DNA of 64,000 nt from the NCBI GenBank assembly GCA_963970005.1, contig CAXAMN010003847.1:65162-129161 (forward strand), written 5' to 3'. A model generated the notes under the pieces. It did no database searches, was not told the DNA's origin, and saw only the letters and a program-made list of their open reading frames with translations. The position numbers and the translations under genes are program-made. Source of the stretch: Durusdinium trenchii. Taxonomy: Eukaryota; Sar; Dinophyceae; Suessiales; Symbiodiniaceae. Of the stretch, positions 51,366-60,154 are shown one piece after another; the first letter of the stretch is position 1, and every line of letters starts with the position of its first letter.

Positions 51366-54300
51366 ATGGGGCAAACGGTATCTTCTCCCACCATTGCAAT
51401 CTCAGAGATGAACCCGCACGATGACTTGATGAAGTTTTTACACGAGGCGATGATCATCTTCAATGAGAATCCAGGTTTCCAGAAGGAGATTTCGTTCTTC
51501 GGGGGGATCAGGTTGTCATCAACAATGACGGAGAACTTCTTCAAAACGAGGAGAGGACCCAGCATCCATGTGGAAAAGCAGATAATCGGCAACGCCAAGT
51601 ACTTCCAGGGATCCTATGACCTTGGCAACGTATGCTACACCAAATACCTCAAGACCATACTGGAACCCGATGTATTCCGCACTATATTCGGAGATGATCC
51701 CACAGAGGAACGGGTAGGTGACATGGTGGAGGCGTTGCTGGGCATGTTCGAAATTGCTCAACTCTTTAGACACCTGTTCAGAGGATGGGGTGACATCGAA
51801 GCTTTGAGGACGGGATTAGAGGAATCCATCAAACGCGTCACTGCATCGCTGTACGACAGGACAACGTATGAGAACCGAAAGCGATCGATGATTAGAACCA
51901 TGGACCCGCACTCTGATGAGGCGGCAAACGTGGCGCTGATTCTCGTTCGCATGAGGACTGTGCCGCCTCCTGAATTCGACATCGACCACTTCTTCGAAAT
52001 TGGGAAAGAACCAGAACAGGGAACAGAAGCCACTGACCAGCCCGAGGCCGAAGGTGTCGATATGGAGACTGAATGTGGACAGGAGAAGGAGGAGCAAGAT
52101 GTTGACATGTCCGACCCGAAGACATCAATACTGCAAGCCATCGACGAATTTGAGAGGAAGATCGGGCAGGCAGAATTCTGCATCCACTGCATGGAGTCGG
52201 GACACACAACTCTCAATTGCAAGAAGACCCTTTCATCTTCACCTTCAGTCACCTCGGTATTGAGTGATTGGAAGAAGAGAGTGAAGGGAGAGGTTGCGCC
52301 CGACGATGTACCATCTGGACATCCAACCGAGGAGCCTAAGAAGAAGAAGCAGAGAGCATCGCCCACTCCAGAAAGAAAGGTCGACAGCGAGTTCAAGCGC
52401 AAAGAAATGTTAAAAGCAAGAGTCGTGACAATGTTCGACCATGACGGATTCACCTTGATCGAAAGTGCTGGTGGAGTCGAAGGAGGACCACATTCCTACA
52501 ATGGGCGGAAGCTTGTGGAAGCAGGCCCTAAGGATATGAAGCAGGTGTATGAATTTGTCGAGAAGGCATTTGTGCACTCCAGCTCCCTCACACCAAAGGC
52601 ATGTCATCACTTCTACCCCCTACCAACACGGAGGGAGAAGGGATACAAGCCGATCGACCCCATGACGATGGTCGGGAAAGTTGAACTAGTACCGATCAAC
52701 GGAGTCACTTTCGCTGCAAAGAACTCCGACTACGGCAACCACAAGTATCCGACTCCAGACTGTCGAGTACCTGAATACAGCCAAACAAGCCAGGCCCTGA
52801 GTCGTCGATTGGGAGCGAAGTTGAGACATCGAATTGGGCGCCAGTTCAGGACTGGAGGAAGACTCGCACCAATCAAATGCGATGAAGGTGCATGGGTGTC
52901 ATGGGAAGACCTGTTAGGTGATAATGCAGTTTGGGAAGACGGTTATCACTACGGCAACATAGATATCGTGACCAAGAAGGCGCGTTTGGAGAAATACTTC
53001 GACCAAAATTATGAGTGTTTCCGCATAACCAAGAGGGTCAGATTCCAAATGTTGGCGGTCCGTGTTCACCCTGATGAACTCAATGAGCCTGATGACCCGA
53101 TGGAGAAGGGATGGATTAACGAACTCAAGGACATGGGAATCTCCAAAGGAAGACTCCACCATAGCGATGGATGGTGCTTTCCCGTGGCTGTAAGAGCAAC
53201 CTCGGCACACTCAACGGACGGCGGAGGTTATGACGTTACCATTGACATCGACCACATTGGGTCGAGGATGACCAACGACATGGCCCTATCTATGGTGACT
53301 GCATTTCACGCTACCAATCTCGGAGCGCTGACTTCAATCATGCGACGAGGGCTAGTGCCGGGAGGTCTCGGTTCATCGGGAAGGGATTCTATCCACTTCA
53401 CATGTTTTCCGCCATGGGCCTGGGAGCAGGGCTACAAGGGTAAACCTTGGCTGGGTCGTAAGGTCGCATTGAGTGATCGCCCAGTGGTTCTCTACATTCC
53501 GGTGTGGAAGCTGCAGGAGTACGGACTTCTCATCTCAGCGACTGGCTCTCTATTGGTTGAGAACGTCGTTCCCTTCGATGTGGTTAAAGGGGCATGGTTG
53601 CAATGCGACAATGCGGAACCCGGACAGCCTGAGGAGATCGAATGGATCCGGTTACTCAATGGGGAACCCGACCCTGGAAGCTACCTTGTTCTGGAGTCCA
53701 AATACGGAAACCCGATCATGATTCCACGCTTTCAAAAGCTTGAGAGCTTAGCGGTTGAGGTCCTAGACGATACCTACTCCGAGGACGACGCCAAAATCTC
53801 AAAGCTGTTGGGTATGATCGAGGAGAATGGTGTTTACCCAGAATATGATAGCACCGAGTGGCAGGAACTCTTCGAGGAGATCGTGTATCGCCGAGCGATG
53901 AAAGACTACGATTCAAGGCCGTGTCCGTGTCCTAACTGTCTTGGCGAAGTCGATGTGCGATTGACGATATGTCCGCACTGCGTAGCGGTTTTGATCGCGA
54001 ATGGGAAGCTCACACATGTGGTACCCAAGGAGACAAGGGACCGCAATCAACGATCACCTCCGAAAGATGTCCCAGCCAGTTCTTCCGGTGAAACAACTTC
54101 AGCTGCAGGTGCAAACATCGATGAAGTCATCAAGAACGCACGCAAGACAGCCGAAGAGGTCATTGAGATCGAGGAATCCGAAGGAGAGGAAGAGGAGGAA
54201 GTTCCTATCATTTTGAAGGAACGACCGGACGAAGCTGAAGGCGAACCCGAGTATCGGGAGGTCCCTCAAGATGGATACGGGAATGAACTTCCGAAGCCTT

Positions 54301-55112
54301 TCCCCTTCGCGATTGACGAATTGCCGCAAGAAGCTGCGATCCCCATCGACCACAACTTTGCCGTCACACAGCAATTTGATTTGAGGTTGATGAAGTTGAT
54401 CAAGAGCTTGGCCAACGCAACGTTCGACATCAACTGCTTTGAAAGTCGTGAAGATGTACTGCGAATGTTCGACGATGGACAGCGGCATGACACTCCGCAC
54501 AATAGATGGCCGATAGTACCGAATGATCCGGATACTGGGTTTCCAAGACGTCTCCAGAGAGCCGAGGTCGTAGGCATGAGCAGATGGACCGACGACGTGT
54601 ATGCAGCAGAAGCGTGGCAGATCTATGAATTCCACGCCAATGTTGTTCATCCGATGATGATCACTGCAATCCGCTGCGGGCTTAGCCACAAGTACCTCAA
54701 AGAGGTCGGCAGCACTCAGCGTAGCACGAGTGATCCAAAGGCTCGAAAGTCTGAGACCCAGGATGAGATCATCGAGAAATTGGCATTCATCTCAAATTTC
54801 ATCAGACGTATGATCAAGAAGACCTTCGGAGCGAGCCGATATAGCTACTACCAGAAACCAGATGACGAAAGTGCCGCTCCATACAAATTCATCGACATTA
54901 GTCCCGCCATCAAATCGGAGAGGAAGAATGTCACGAAGGAGATCCTCGTTGCATGCCGCTACTATGGCATAGAGGTATCCGATATCCAAGAAAGGAAATT
55001 GAAGTCCTTCGAGGAGCAGATCCGAGCGGGAAATCCAAGGAACGTTGAGCTCATCAAGGACTACATTGGCTTTGTCGGCGCTGACTACATGCGACAACTC
55101 ACGAATGGTTGA
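51366..55112 (+). CDS. ORF3: CCHC knuckle, Tpt1/KptA-like RNA 2'-phosphotransferase domain, zinc ribbon
   Basis: 1248 aa from ATG 51366; the frame is open back to the TGA. The N-terminus MGQTVSSP fits an N-myristoylation signal (Gly2, Ser6). A retroviral-type zinc knuckle C-x2-C-x4-H-x4-C is at residues 272-285 (52179-52220). Residues ~478-745 follow the Tpt1/KptA plan: LSRRLGAKLRHRIG with R487-H488; a dGxvxxxdLL-like segment (GAWVSWEDLLGD); VRATSAHS (family RAnQGHS) with R610; FHATN (family HGT) at 648; GRDSIHF (family R.HIHF) with R673; then a strand pair ending SATGSLLVENVV. R487, H488, R610 and R673 match the family's R-H-R-R catalytic set. In the family the enzyme removes a 2'-phosphate from RNA using NAD+. 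An insert of ~75 aa separates the two halves. A zinc ribbon CPNC-x10-CPHC starts at C855. An acidic stretch and an unknown helical C-terminus follow. Confidence 0.88.
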   Translation: MGQTVSSPTIAISEMNPHDDLMKFLHEAMIIFNENPGFQKEISFFGGIRLSSTMTENFFKTRRGPSIHVEKQIIGNAKYFQGSYDLGNVCYTKYLKTILEPDVFRTIFGDDPTEERVGDMVEALLGMFEIAQLFRHLFRGWGDIEALRTGLEESIKRVTASLYDRTTYENRKRSMIRTMDPHSDEAANVALILVRMRTVPPPEFDIDHFFEIGKEPEQGTEATDQPEAEGVDMETECGQEKEEQDVDMSDPKTSILQAIDEFERKIGQAEFCIHCMESGHTTLNCKKTLSSSPSVTSVLSDWKKRVKGEVAPDDVPSGHPTEEPKKKKQRASPTPERKVDSEFKRKEMLKARVVTMFDHDGFTLIESAGGVEGGPHSYNGRKLVEAGPKDMKQVYEFVEKAFVHSSSLTPKACHHFYPLPTRREKGYKPIDPMTMVGKVELVPINGVTFAAKNSDYGNHKYPTPDCRVPEYSQTSQALSRRLGAKLRHRIGRQFRTGGRLAPIKCDEGAWVSWEDLLGDNAVWEDGYHYGNIDIVTKKARLEKYFDQNYECFRITKRVRFQMLAVRVHPDELNEPDDPMEKGWINELKDMGISKGRLHHSDGWCFPVAVRATSAHSTDGGGYDVTIDIDHIGSRMTNDMALSMVTAFHATNLGALTSIMRRGLVPGGLGSSGRDSIHFTCFPPWAWEQGYKGKPWLGRKVALSDRPVVLYIPVWKLQEYGLLISATGSLLVENVVPFDVVKGAWLQCDNAEPGQPEEIEWIRLLNGEPDPGSYLVLESKYGNPIMIPRFQKLESLAVEVLDDTYSEDDAKISKLLGMIEENGVYPEYDSTEWQELFEEIVYRRAMKDYDSRPCPCPNCLGEVDVRLTICPHCVAVLIANGKLTHVVPKETRDRNQRSPPKDVPASSSGETTSAAGANIDEVIKNARKTAEEVIEIEESEGEEEEEVPIILKERPDEAEGEPEYREVPQDGYGNELPKPFPFAIDELPQEAAIPIDHNFAVTQQFDLRLMKLIKSLANATFDINCFESREDVLRMFDDGQRHDTPHNRWPIVPNDPDTGFPRRLQRAEVVGMSRWTDDVYAAEAWQIYEFHANVVHPMMITAIRCGLSHKYLKEVGSTQRSTSDPKARKSETQDEIIEKLAFISNFIRRMIKKTFGASRYSYYQKPDDESAAPYKFIDISPAIKSERKNVTKEILVACRYYGIEVSDIQERKLKSFEEQIRAGNPRNVELIKDYIGFVGADYMRQLTNG

Positions 55113-55430
55113 GCATTGGGGTCATGCCGACATGCCACTTCCGGTACTTCAAGTACTGAGGGATCGCGGGTAATTCATGGTGACCGTTTTGGCATCATGG
55201 GAGTGAGATAGGATTATGTCTCACACCGTTGGTAATCGCATGATACCATAGGTAGGTGCACGTTTTCCGCATGTAGCTCCATTGCCTGTTTGATCCAACT
55301 TTCAAGCGAATGCAAGATCTTTTGCTAATTCAATTCAATAGGACATACTGGTTGACCTCCAATACACTTTTGAGAACGTGATTCGTTCTCCGGTTTTACA
55401 TCCACTCATCTCCCTTCCCCGTCGAAGTAC
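55113..55430 (+). other. Noncoding 3' tail of the retroelement
   Basis: About 320 bp between the ORF3 stop and the polypurine tract. No ORF, tandem repeat or clear hairpin is visible. It could hold packaging or 3'-end signals, but none can be pointed to. Confidence 0.6.
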
Positions 55431-55442
55431 GGATGTGGGGGG
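55431..55442 (+). promoter_or_regulatory. Polypurine tract
   Basis: GGATGTGGGGGG abuts the 3' LTR. A purine run directly before the 3' LTR is the usual primer for plus-strand DNA synthesis. One T interrupts the run. Confidence 0.75.
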
Positions 55443-55602
55443 TGTCAATAGGGATGGGGTCCCAGTATAGTCGCTATACAGGTACATGCCATATACTTTT
55501 GGCTCAAGTGCCCAACCAGGTAAAAAGGAGCTTTAGCGCGCGAGCTTCATGTTGACCTAAGAGCTAGAACGGGGCCAGGGCACACCTTTCCATCCGTTCG
55601 CA
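55443..55602 (+). repeat. 3' LTR (160 bp)
   Basis: Same 160-bp sequence as 38173-38332 with one substitution. It begins TGTCAATA immediately after a run of six G and ends with CA at 55602, followed by TAAAC. It contains TTTTGGCTCAAG at 55497-55508. Confidence 0.95.
55497..55508 (+). promoter_or_regulatory. Spliced-leader-like 12-mer in the LTR
   Basis: TTTTGGCTCAAG is identical to the last 12 bases of the 22-nt dinoflagellate spliced leader as I know it. It is preceded by GCCAT four bases further away than in the leader. The 5' LTR carries TTCTGGCTCAAG at the same place. This could be a relic of trans-splicing of the element RNA followed by reintegration, or coincidence. Confidence 0.5.
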
Positions 55603-55607
55603 TAAAC
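55603..55607. repeat. Target-site duplication, right copy (TAAAC)
   Basis: TAAAC directly follows the 3' LTR and matches 38168-38172. The next bases on either side differ, so the duplication is exactly 5 bp. Confidence 0.9.
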
Positions 55608-56308
55608 TACGTCTTCACAATCCTTCCCACCATGTAGTCGTAGTCAGGAGCGTCGCTTCTAGACTCTAGACCCAGTGTTTTCCCCGAGCGACAGCTATGT
55701 GCCCATGGGCGCCTGGAACCCATCGATGGGAAGCTGACCCAAGGGGATTGAGCCGTCGTGCCACACTCATATTGAGAGTAGATGAAAGTAGATGGCATGT
55801 TGACTCATATTAAGCACCCAATCACCCTGCAGTTTATGGCATTGGGTAATCGAACAAACAAGAGCATGGGACCTCACGCACCGCATGTGCGTGAGTTTCC
55901 ACTGCTCTGAGCTTGCCAGGTACTGTCCAGATCCATTATGAGATTCCAGACGTCTTGTTAAACAACAAAGACTATGTGAGTAGCAAGGCGGGACCGTTGA
56001 CTGAGCTGAAGACTCCGTCGGTGACGGAGAGGTGTCGGATGAAAGGAAGAAGTTGTTTGGCTTAGGATCAGCAGCTCACACCCTGAATACTAAAGGAAGG
56101 GTTGAAAAGGACACCTAATCAATCAAGGCAGTCGTTGTTGGTCCTCACTTTCTTCTTGGCTGGAAAGGTGCAGGTTCCTTAGCTTACATCTCAAGATGCT
56201 CAGAATGAGCAAAGTAAGGAGGCTGAGGTGAATCCAAATTCAGGAACTAGCCCACACATTCTTCTTACAGTACTTATATATATATATACACAAACAATGA
56301 ATTTAAAG
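55608..56308. other. Insertion flank, no gene seen
   Basis: Continuation of the host sequence after the retroelement. One (TA)n tract at ~56275. No repeats or coding signal. Confidence 0.6.
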
Positions 56309-56455
56309 CAAACCTAGCAAGTGTGCAACTGGTAATCCTGGACTTTTATGAACCTGAGGAGACCATTTGGGAGGCACTACTCTTGGCGTGTAAGAAGAAC
56401 CGAGTTGCTGAAGTTGCAAGTTTGCTCCAGAAGCCGCTGGATCCCAATAGGACAG
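56309..56455 (+). CDS. Ankyrin-like exon
   Basis: Frame ANLASVQLVILDFYEPEETI, then WEALLLACKKNRVAEVASLL and QKPLDPNRT, donor ACAG|GTGCAG. The A-L-L-x-A-C-x-x-x-x-V-x-E-V-x-x-L-L-x-x-x-x-D-P-N spacing is that of an ankyrin repeat (protein-protein interaction). It lies 230 bp before an ankyrin relic on the same strand. Confidence 0.45.
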
Positions 56456-56578
56456 GTGCAGACTCCACCTTTGCATTGAGCAGCTCACTGAGGACTCCCT
56501 GAGGACTCTGCCTAGCGAGTGGCTTTGCGTGTCCTTAACCCGCGACAGGTTGGGACACTCGCAGCCCCCCCCTCTTGA

Positions 56579-56774
56579 GCAGCTCACTGTGACCACTTGG
56601 AAGTTGTGCGGTTGTTGCTCGGGGCTGGAGCTGACAAGAATTCGGCGGACCCAACAGAATCGCAACCTGGAAGTGGTGCCGTTGTTGCTGTAGGCCGGAG
56701 CTGACAAGCAGGCGTCAGTGACGGCTTCGCAGAATGACCACTTGGAAGTGTTCTATTGCTGCGGTGAGAGTGTG
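56579..56774 (+). pseudogene. Decayed ankyrin repeats
   Basis: One frame reads AHCDHLEVVRLLLGAGADKN, the classic ankyrin unit, then loses register. A second frame reads NLEVVPLLL-stop-AGADKQASVTASQNDHLEVF. At least one frameshift and one TAG separate two units. A pyrimidine-rich CCCCCCCTCTTGAGCAG acceptor precedes it. The GA microsatellite follows. Confidence 0.65.
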
Positions 56775-56824
56775 CGAGAATGGATCGGCAGCCGCCATGG
56801 CTTTCCAAAGCATTTCATGTTCAA

Positions 56825-56846
56825 GAGAGAGAGAGAGAGAGAGAGG
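56825..56846. repeat. (GA)n microsatellite
   Basis: About eleven GA units. It interrupts any reading of the ankyrin relic just upstream. Confidence 0.9.
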
Positions 56847-56955
56847 GGGTGGAATTGGATGTCGACATTTGACACCTTTAATTTGGGAACCTCTTTGTCC
56901 GCAGAGCGACGACAAGAAGGCGACTTAGAAAAGAATAAAACATGGATTAAGCCGG

Positions 56956-57044
56956 AGCAAGGACGCTACTAGGTGCTCCTGACCTTACTACTAGGAACAA
57001 GGACGCTACGAGCGGAGCAAAGGGCATCGCTACTAGGAACAAGG
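56956..57044 (+). repeat. ACTAGTAG modular repeat, copy 9
   Basis: Same module order as copy 3, with one CTACGAGCGGAGC variant. Confidence 0.8.
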
Positions 57045-57187
57045 CTTTGCTGGAGCCATGGGGGACTTGGGTTGCAAACCACTCCTTCAGGCGAAAAAAG
57101 AGCGAGCTCTGACCACTTCCATGCAGCCAAGTACCAGAACCCTTCCGAGATCGGCTGTGACTCTGGATGGAGGGTGCTGGTATAAAA

Positions 57188-57302
57188 ACGTAAACTGTAG
57201 ACCAGAGTCTTCAGCAAAATCAAGCCCCCATTTGGAATGTAAAACCGATTGTAAAACCTCGTCATATGGAGGGGGGTATTCATCAAGAGTCTACAGTCTA
57301 CA
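57188..57302. mobile_element. Small inverted-repeat element, ~115 bp
   Basis: Left arm GTAAACTGTAGACCAGAGTC...AATCAAGCCCCC and right arm GGGGGGTATTCATCAAGAG...TACAGTCTAC pair as an imperfect hairpin. The middle reads CATTTGGAATGTAAAACC. Confidence 0.55.
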
Positions 57303-57473
57303 TGGTTTCATGGCACATGTGTTCGAACTCCGGGTACCTACGCACGCACCTGAGCCGTCTCCGCCAGGATAAGGACTCCGTGCGGATGCTCAGTCACTGG
57401 CGGGCCCGACCAAACTCGCGATCCTGTCGACGAGTTTGGGATCGAAGACCCGGAGACCCCAAGCAATGACCCC

Positions 57474-57767
57474 GTGGTTGGTAGGGATAATGGACCAGTG
57501 GGACCCATGGGAGAAAGAGGATCTCCCTGTTTGAATAGACCCATCGATGACCAGCATCCTGAAAAAGAGGGTCACACATTGAGATCGAAGGAAAGAATTC
57601 TCCAAGAGGGAGACCGGTTGGGAGGTGCCAGTCGAGAGAGTGTACTGGAGCGTCTTGTGGCATCTCCTTGGGTGGAAGAGAATTCGTTGCGGGCATGGAT
57701 CAAACTCATTTATTCCGAAACTTCTACAGCTCTTGAACATCATGGTGTGGCTTTGACCACGTTTTGA
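57474..57767 (+). CDS. Open frame of 97 codons
   Basis: Reads RPIDDQHPEKEGHTLRSKE, then GDRLGGASRESVLERLVAS and SLRAWIKLIYSETSTALEHH to TGA. Charged and helix-like. The minus strand is also open (57390-57869, 159 codons), so strand is uncertain. Confidence 0.3.
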   Translation: MVGRDNGPVGPMGERGSPCLNRPIDDQHPEKEGHTLRSKERILQEGDRLGGASRESVLERLVASPWVEENSLRAWIKLIYSETSTALEHHGVALTTF

Positions 57768-58663
57768 TTCCAAATATTGGTGTGGTTCAAGATAAGACTC
57801 CAAGGACCCGCAGGCCCTCTTTTGCCCTTGCCAGCTTTGAGTTTTGAAGTGAAGTAAACGTCTTGCCATCCGAATTTCGTGGCAGTGACAGACCCCGTCA
57901 CCAAGGATCGGAACCGCACCCGCGTACTACAGTACACCTCTTTTTTTCGGCTCATGGTGAGAATGGAGAAGTCACAGATTCCTCAAATGTCAGCTGGAAA
58001 TTTTATTCCTATTTTCTCCAAAAACGCGAAGCCCGAAAAGGCCCACATTTGGACTGGCTGGTCTGCACATACCCCCACGGTGTGTCAATGTGCCTAAAAC
58101 GCGTCAGGCGCCGTCTGCACGCCGCACAGCCGGGCCGGCCGTTTTTGGTCCAGCCCAGGTGTATACCTTTTTCAGTACCGTCACCTGCAGCAATGCTGAC
58201 ACCTATGAATGGGCACAAAAGCGGCGGGGCAGCGATAGCGCCTTTATGGCCAGGCGGACGATGACCGGGCCATCGATGTGTGGAGGTATGTCCATGTCCA
58301 TCTCAAACCTTGGATGAACATGTCTAATTACTTCTCATATTCTATCATAATCATATTCATATCTTATCATATATTCAGAATTATAATCATTCTATCTATC
58401 ATAACACTGTGATCAATCAACTGTTCTAACAAGAGCTGCGATCCATCAATGGCACTGTCTTTCGCATCATCCGCACGATTTATTCATCGAGAATCCGTCC
58501 GGACCGCGAACCGATGCGAACGCTGGCAGGTTGCCCACTGACAGCTTAGCCCCATGCGGGTTGGTGAACATCGCGCTGTTCACGGCGGCCTGGGCTCAGA
58601 CAGCGGAACTCATTTTTTTTGTTTATTTTTCACTTTTGTTTTTTCCGTTTCTTTTTTTTGCAG

Positions 58664-58864
58664 CGGCCTGGGTATGTGATGGGTGGAGAACCTATAGACT
58701 ATAGTCCCAGCAACAAAACGTATTATGGCGTGTTGAAGGTCCTGCAAGAAGTCCAGCAAATTTCGGTGGATGACCTTTATTGGACAGGAAGTAAAGGAAG
58801 TTTTGAAGAGAGCAAAAGATATGCGATCATACAAATACAAGTGTTAGGTATCAAGGAAAACTAG
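58664..58864 (+). CDS. Candidate exon, strong
   Basis: The best acceptor in the flanks (CGTTTCTTTTTTTTGCAG). Frame: RPGYVMGGEPIDYSPSNKT, then YYGVLKVLQEVQQISVDDLY and ESKRYAIIQIQVL. Leaves at G|GTATCA (58848) or stops at 58862. Not recognised. Confidence 0.52.
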   Translation, partial: RPGYVMGGEPIDYSPSNKTYYGVLKVLQEVQQISVDDLYWTGSKGSFEESKRYAIIQIQVLGIKEN

Positions 58865-59029
58865 TATTCAACACTATGTCAAGACACTGCCAAAAGGCCA
58901 AAGCAAGGATTGATATCGCGACATATCCTTCAAGAACCCTCTGTGAAACTCTGTGATATTGTTATTTTAAGTTATTTTTGATTCCCATGCTCCTTCATGA
59001 GCTAGCAGTGGAATCAGTCGGTTCTTGAG

Positions 59030-59439
59030 AGTCGCGCAGCCCATCTCAACTCATTGCTCCGCTCTTTCCATGTGGCGCATCGCTCCGAGGACTCCTATCT
59101 CTTCGAGCGCGATCTGGGCGCCTCTTGGGAGGCGGCCAGTGTCCCGTCGGGGGTGTCGCCGACAGGCCGCACATCGGCAGCCACGTGGCATGTGGTGGGG
59201 GTTTTGTTCCCAAGCCCTTTGGATATGCTGGAAGTCTAAAGACTATGACTATGTATACTTTGCCCACTGAAGTAAAAGAAGTTTGCTTTCAGTCAGATTG
59301 GTATTCTTTATGGGATCTTTGGAACGCTTCATCAACCCTGCTCCGTTTGAACACCGGAGAGCGCACTGTGCCGGTTCGTCCCATCAAAGACGACGAGGAT
59401 ACGAGGAGAATGTCAGGCAACGACAACGACAAGGGTTAG
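59030..59439 (+). CDS. Long open frame, possible exon
   Basis: Open for ~136 codons after a GTTCTTGAG acceptor: SQLIAPLFPCGASLRGLLSL, then GYAGSLKTMTMYTLPTEV, CFQSDWYSLWDLWNASSTLL and PIKDDEDTRRMSGNDNDKG to TAG. A second frame to 59239 is also protein-like. Confidence 0.36.
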
Positions 59440-59754
59440 CCGGTGCACAAAAAGATCTCGTTTTTGGCGATGGTAGGAGGACACCGAGGATGTTTTCTTG
59501 TCATCGGCCCTTACCTGCCTTGGCTGCCTTTAGCTGGTCAGGATGGGCGCACAGGGATGGTCCTGAAGCTCCACCCTTCCGCAAGACACCAGGGTTTGAA
59601 TAGTATCAAAACACATAACTTGGAGTTTAATCTCCCAGTATATCGTTCTGTGCCTTTCTTTTTAAATCTCCCAAGCAATTTTTCTTATCCCTTGTCACTC
59701 TCTAAGCAGTTTAAGTTGCAATCTTTGCACTTCTTGACATGAATTTCCCTCCAG

Positions 59755-59895
59755 GCCGTGACCATCGACGAAAGTCGCGTGGCACTTCCGGCGGACGATG
59801 AGAGCTTCAACAAGGTCACTCAGGAGTGGTCACTCCGGCCGACCTCGCGTGGACACGGCGAAGCTTGGCGGTTCGGGGTCCGGGGTGCCGGGTAG
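59755..59895 (+). CDS. Candidate terminal exon
   Basis: Acceptor ATTTCCCTCCAG|G. 46 codons, AVTIDESRVALPADDESFNK, then VTQEWSLRPTSRGHGEAW, and TAG. GC-rich third positions stand out from the AT-rich surroundings. Confidence 0.47.
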   Translation, partial: AVTIDESRVALPADDESFNKVTQEWSLRPTSRGHGEAWRFGVRGAG

Positions 59896-59939
59896 AAGCA
59901 TTGAAGCAGATGCCATGTAGACGTATGTCGACTATTGAG

Positions 59940-60030
59940 TAATTAGTATATAAATTCCCTCCCCAAATGGAGATGTAAAACCATTCTGGTAGAGTAGAGG
60001 GTTTTTACAGTATTTATCAATTATGAACTA
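59940..60030. mobile_element. Small inverted-repeat element, ~90 bp
   Basis: Arms TAATTAGTATATAAATTCCCTC and GAGGGTTTTTACAGTATTTATCAATTA are imperfect inverted copies around CCCCAAATGGAGATGTAAAACC, a core shared with 57188. Confidence 0.45.
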
Positions 60031-60154
60031 ATGTGAGGATTTAGTCTTTTTTTTTGTTGAATGGCCACTATTGATGGACAACATTCTGCACCATCTGGCA
60101 TCGTGGTGCAGTGCTTCTTTCATTTTCACTGGTAACGGGGCTTAGTCCCTGCAG

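Larger units (their letters stand above)
38173..55602 (+). mobile_element. Giant Ty1/copia-class LTR retrotransposon, nearly intact
   Basis: A complete LTR element of 17,430 bp. Both ends are the same 160-bp sequence beginning TG and ending CA, and the unit is bracketed by the direct repeat TAAAC. Order inside: 5' LTR, possible primer-binding site, Gag-protease-integrase-RT (ORF1), RNase H plus extra domains (ORF2), a third ORF with a Tpt1-like domain, a ~330-bp noncoding tail, polypurine tract, 3' LTR. Integrase lies before RT, which is the copia order. Typical copia elements are about 5 kb, so roughly 8 kb of coding sequence is additional. The LTRs differ at one of 160 bases and the three ORFs have no internal stops apart from the two junctions described separately, which points to a recent insertion. 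Confidence 0.95.

Noticed and set aside
38651-54689. Minus-strand and off-frame ORFs inside the retroelement
   Set aside because: They are shadows of the three long + strand frames; codon use and motifs support only the + strand.
57390-57869. 159-codon minus ORF with protein-like text
   Set aside because: Overlaps a + frame of equal quality and lacks any recognisable motif; strand cannot be decided by eye.
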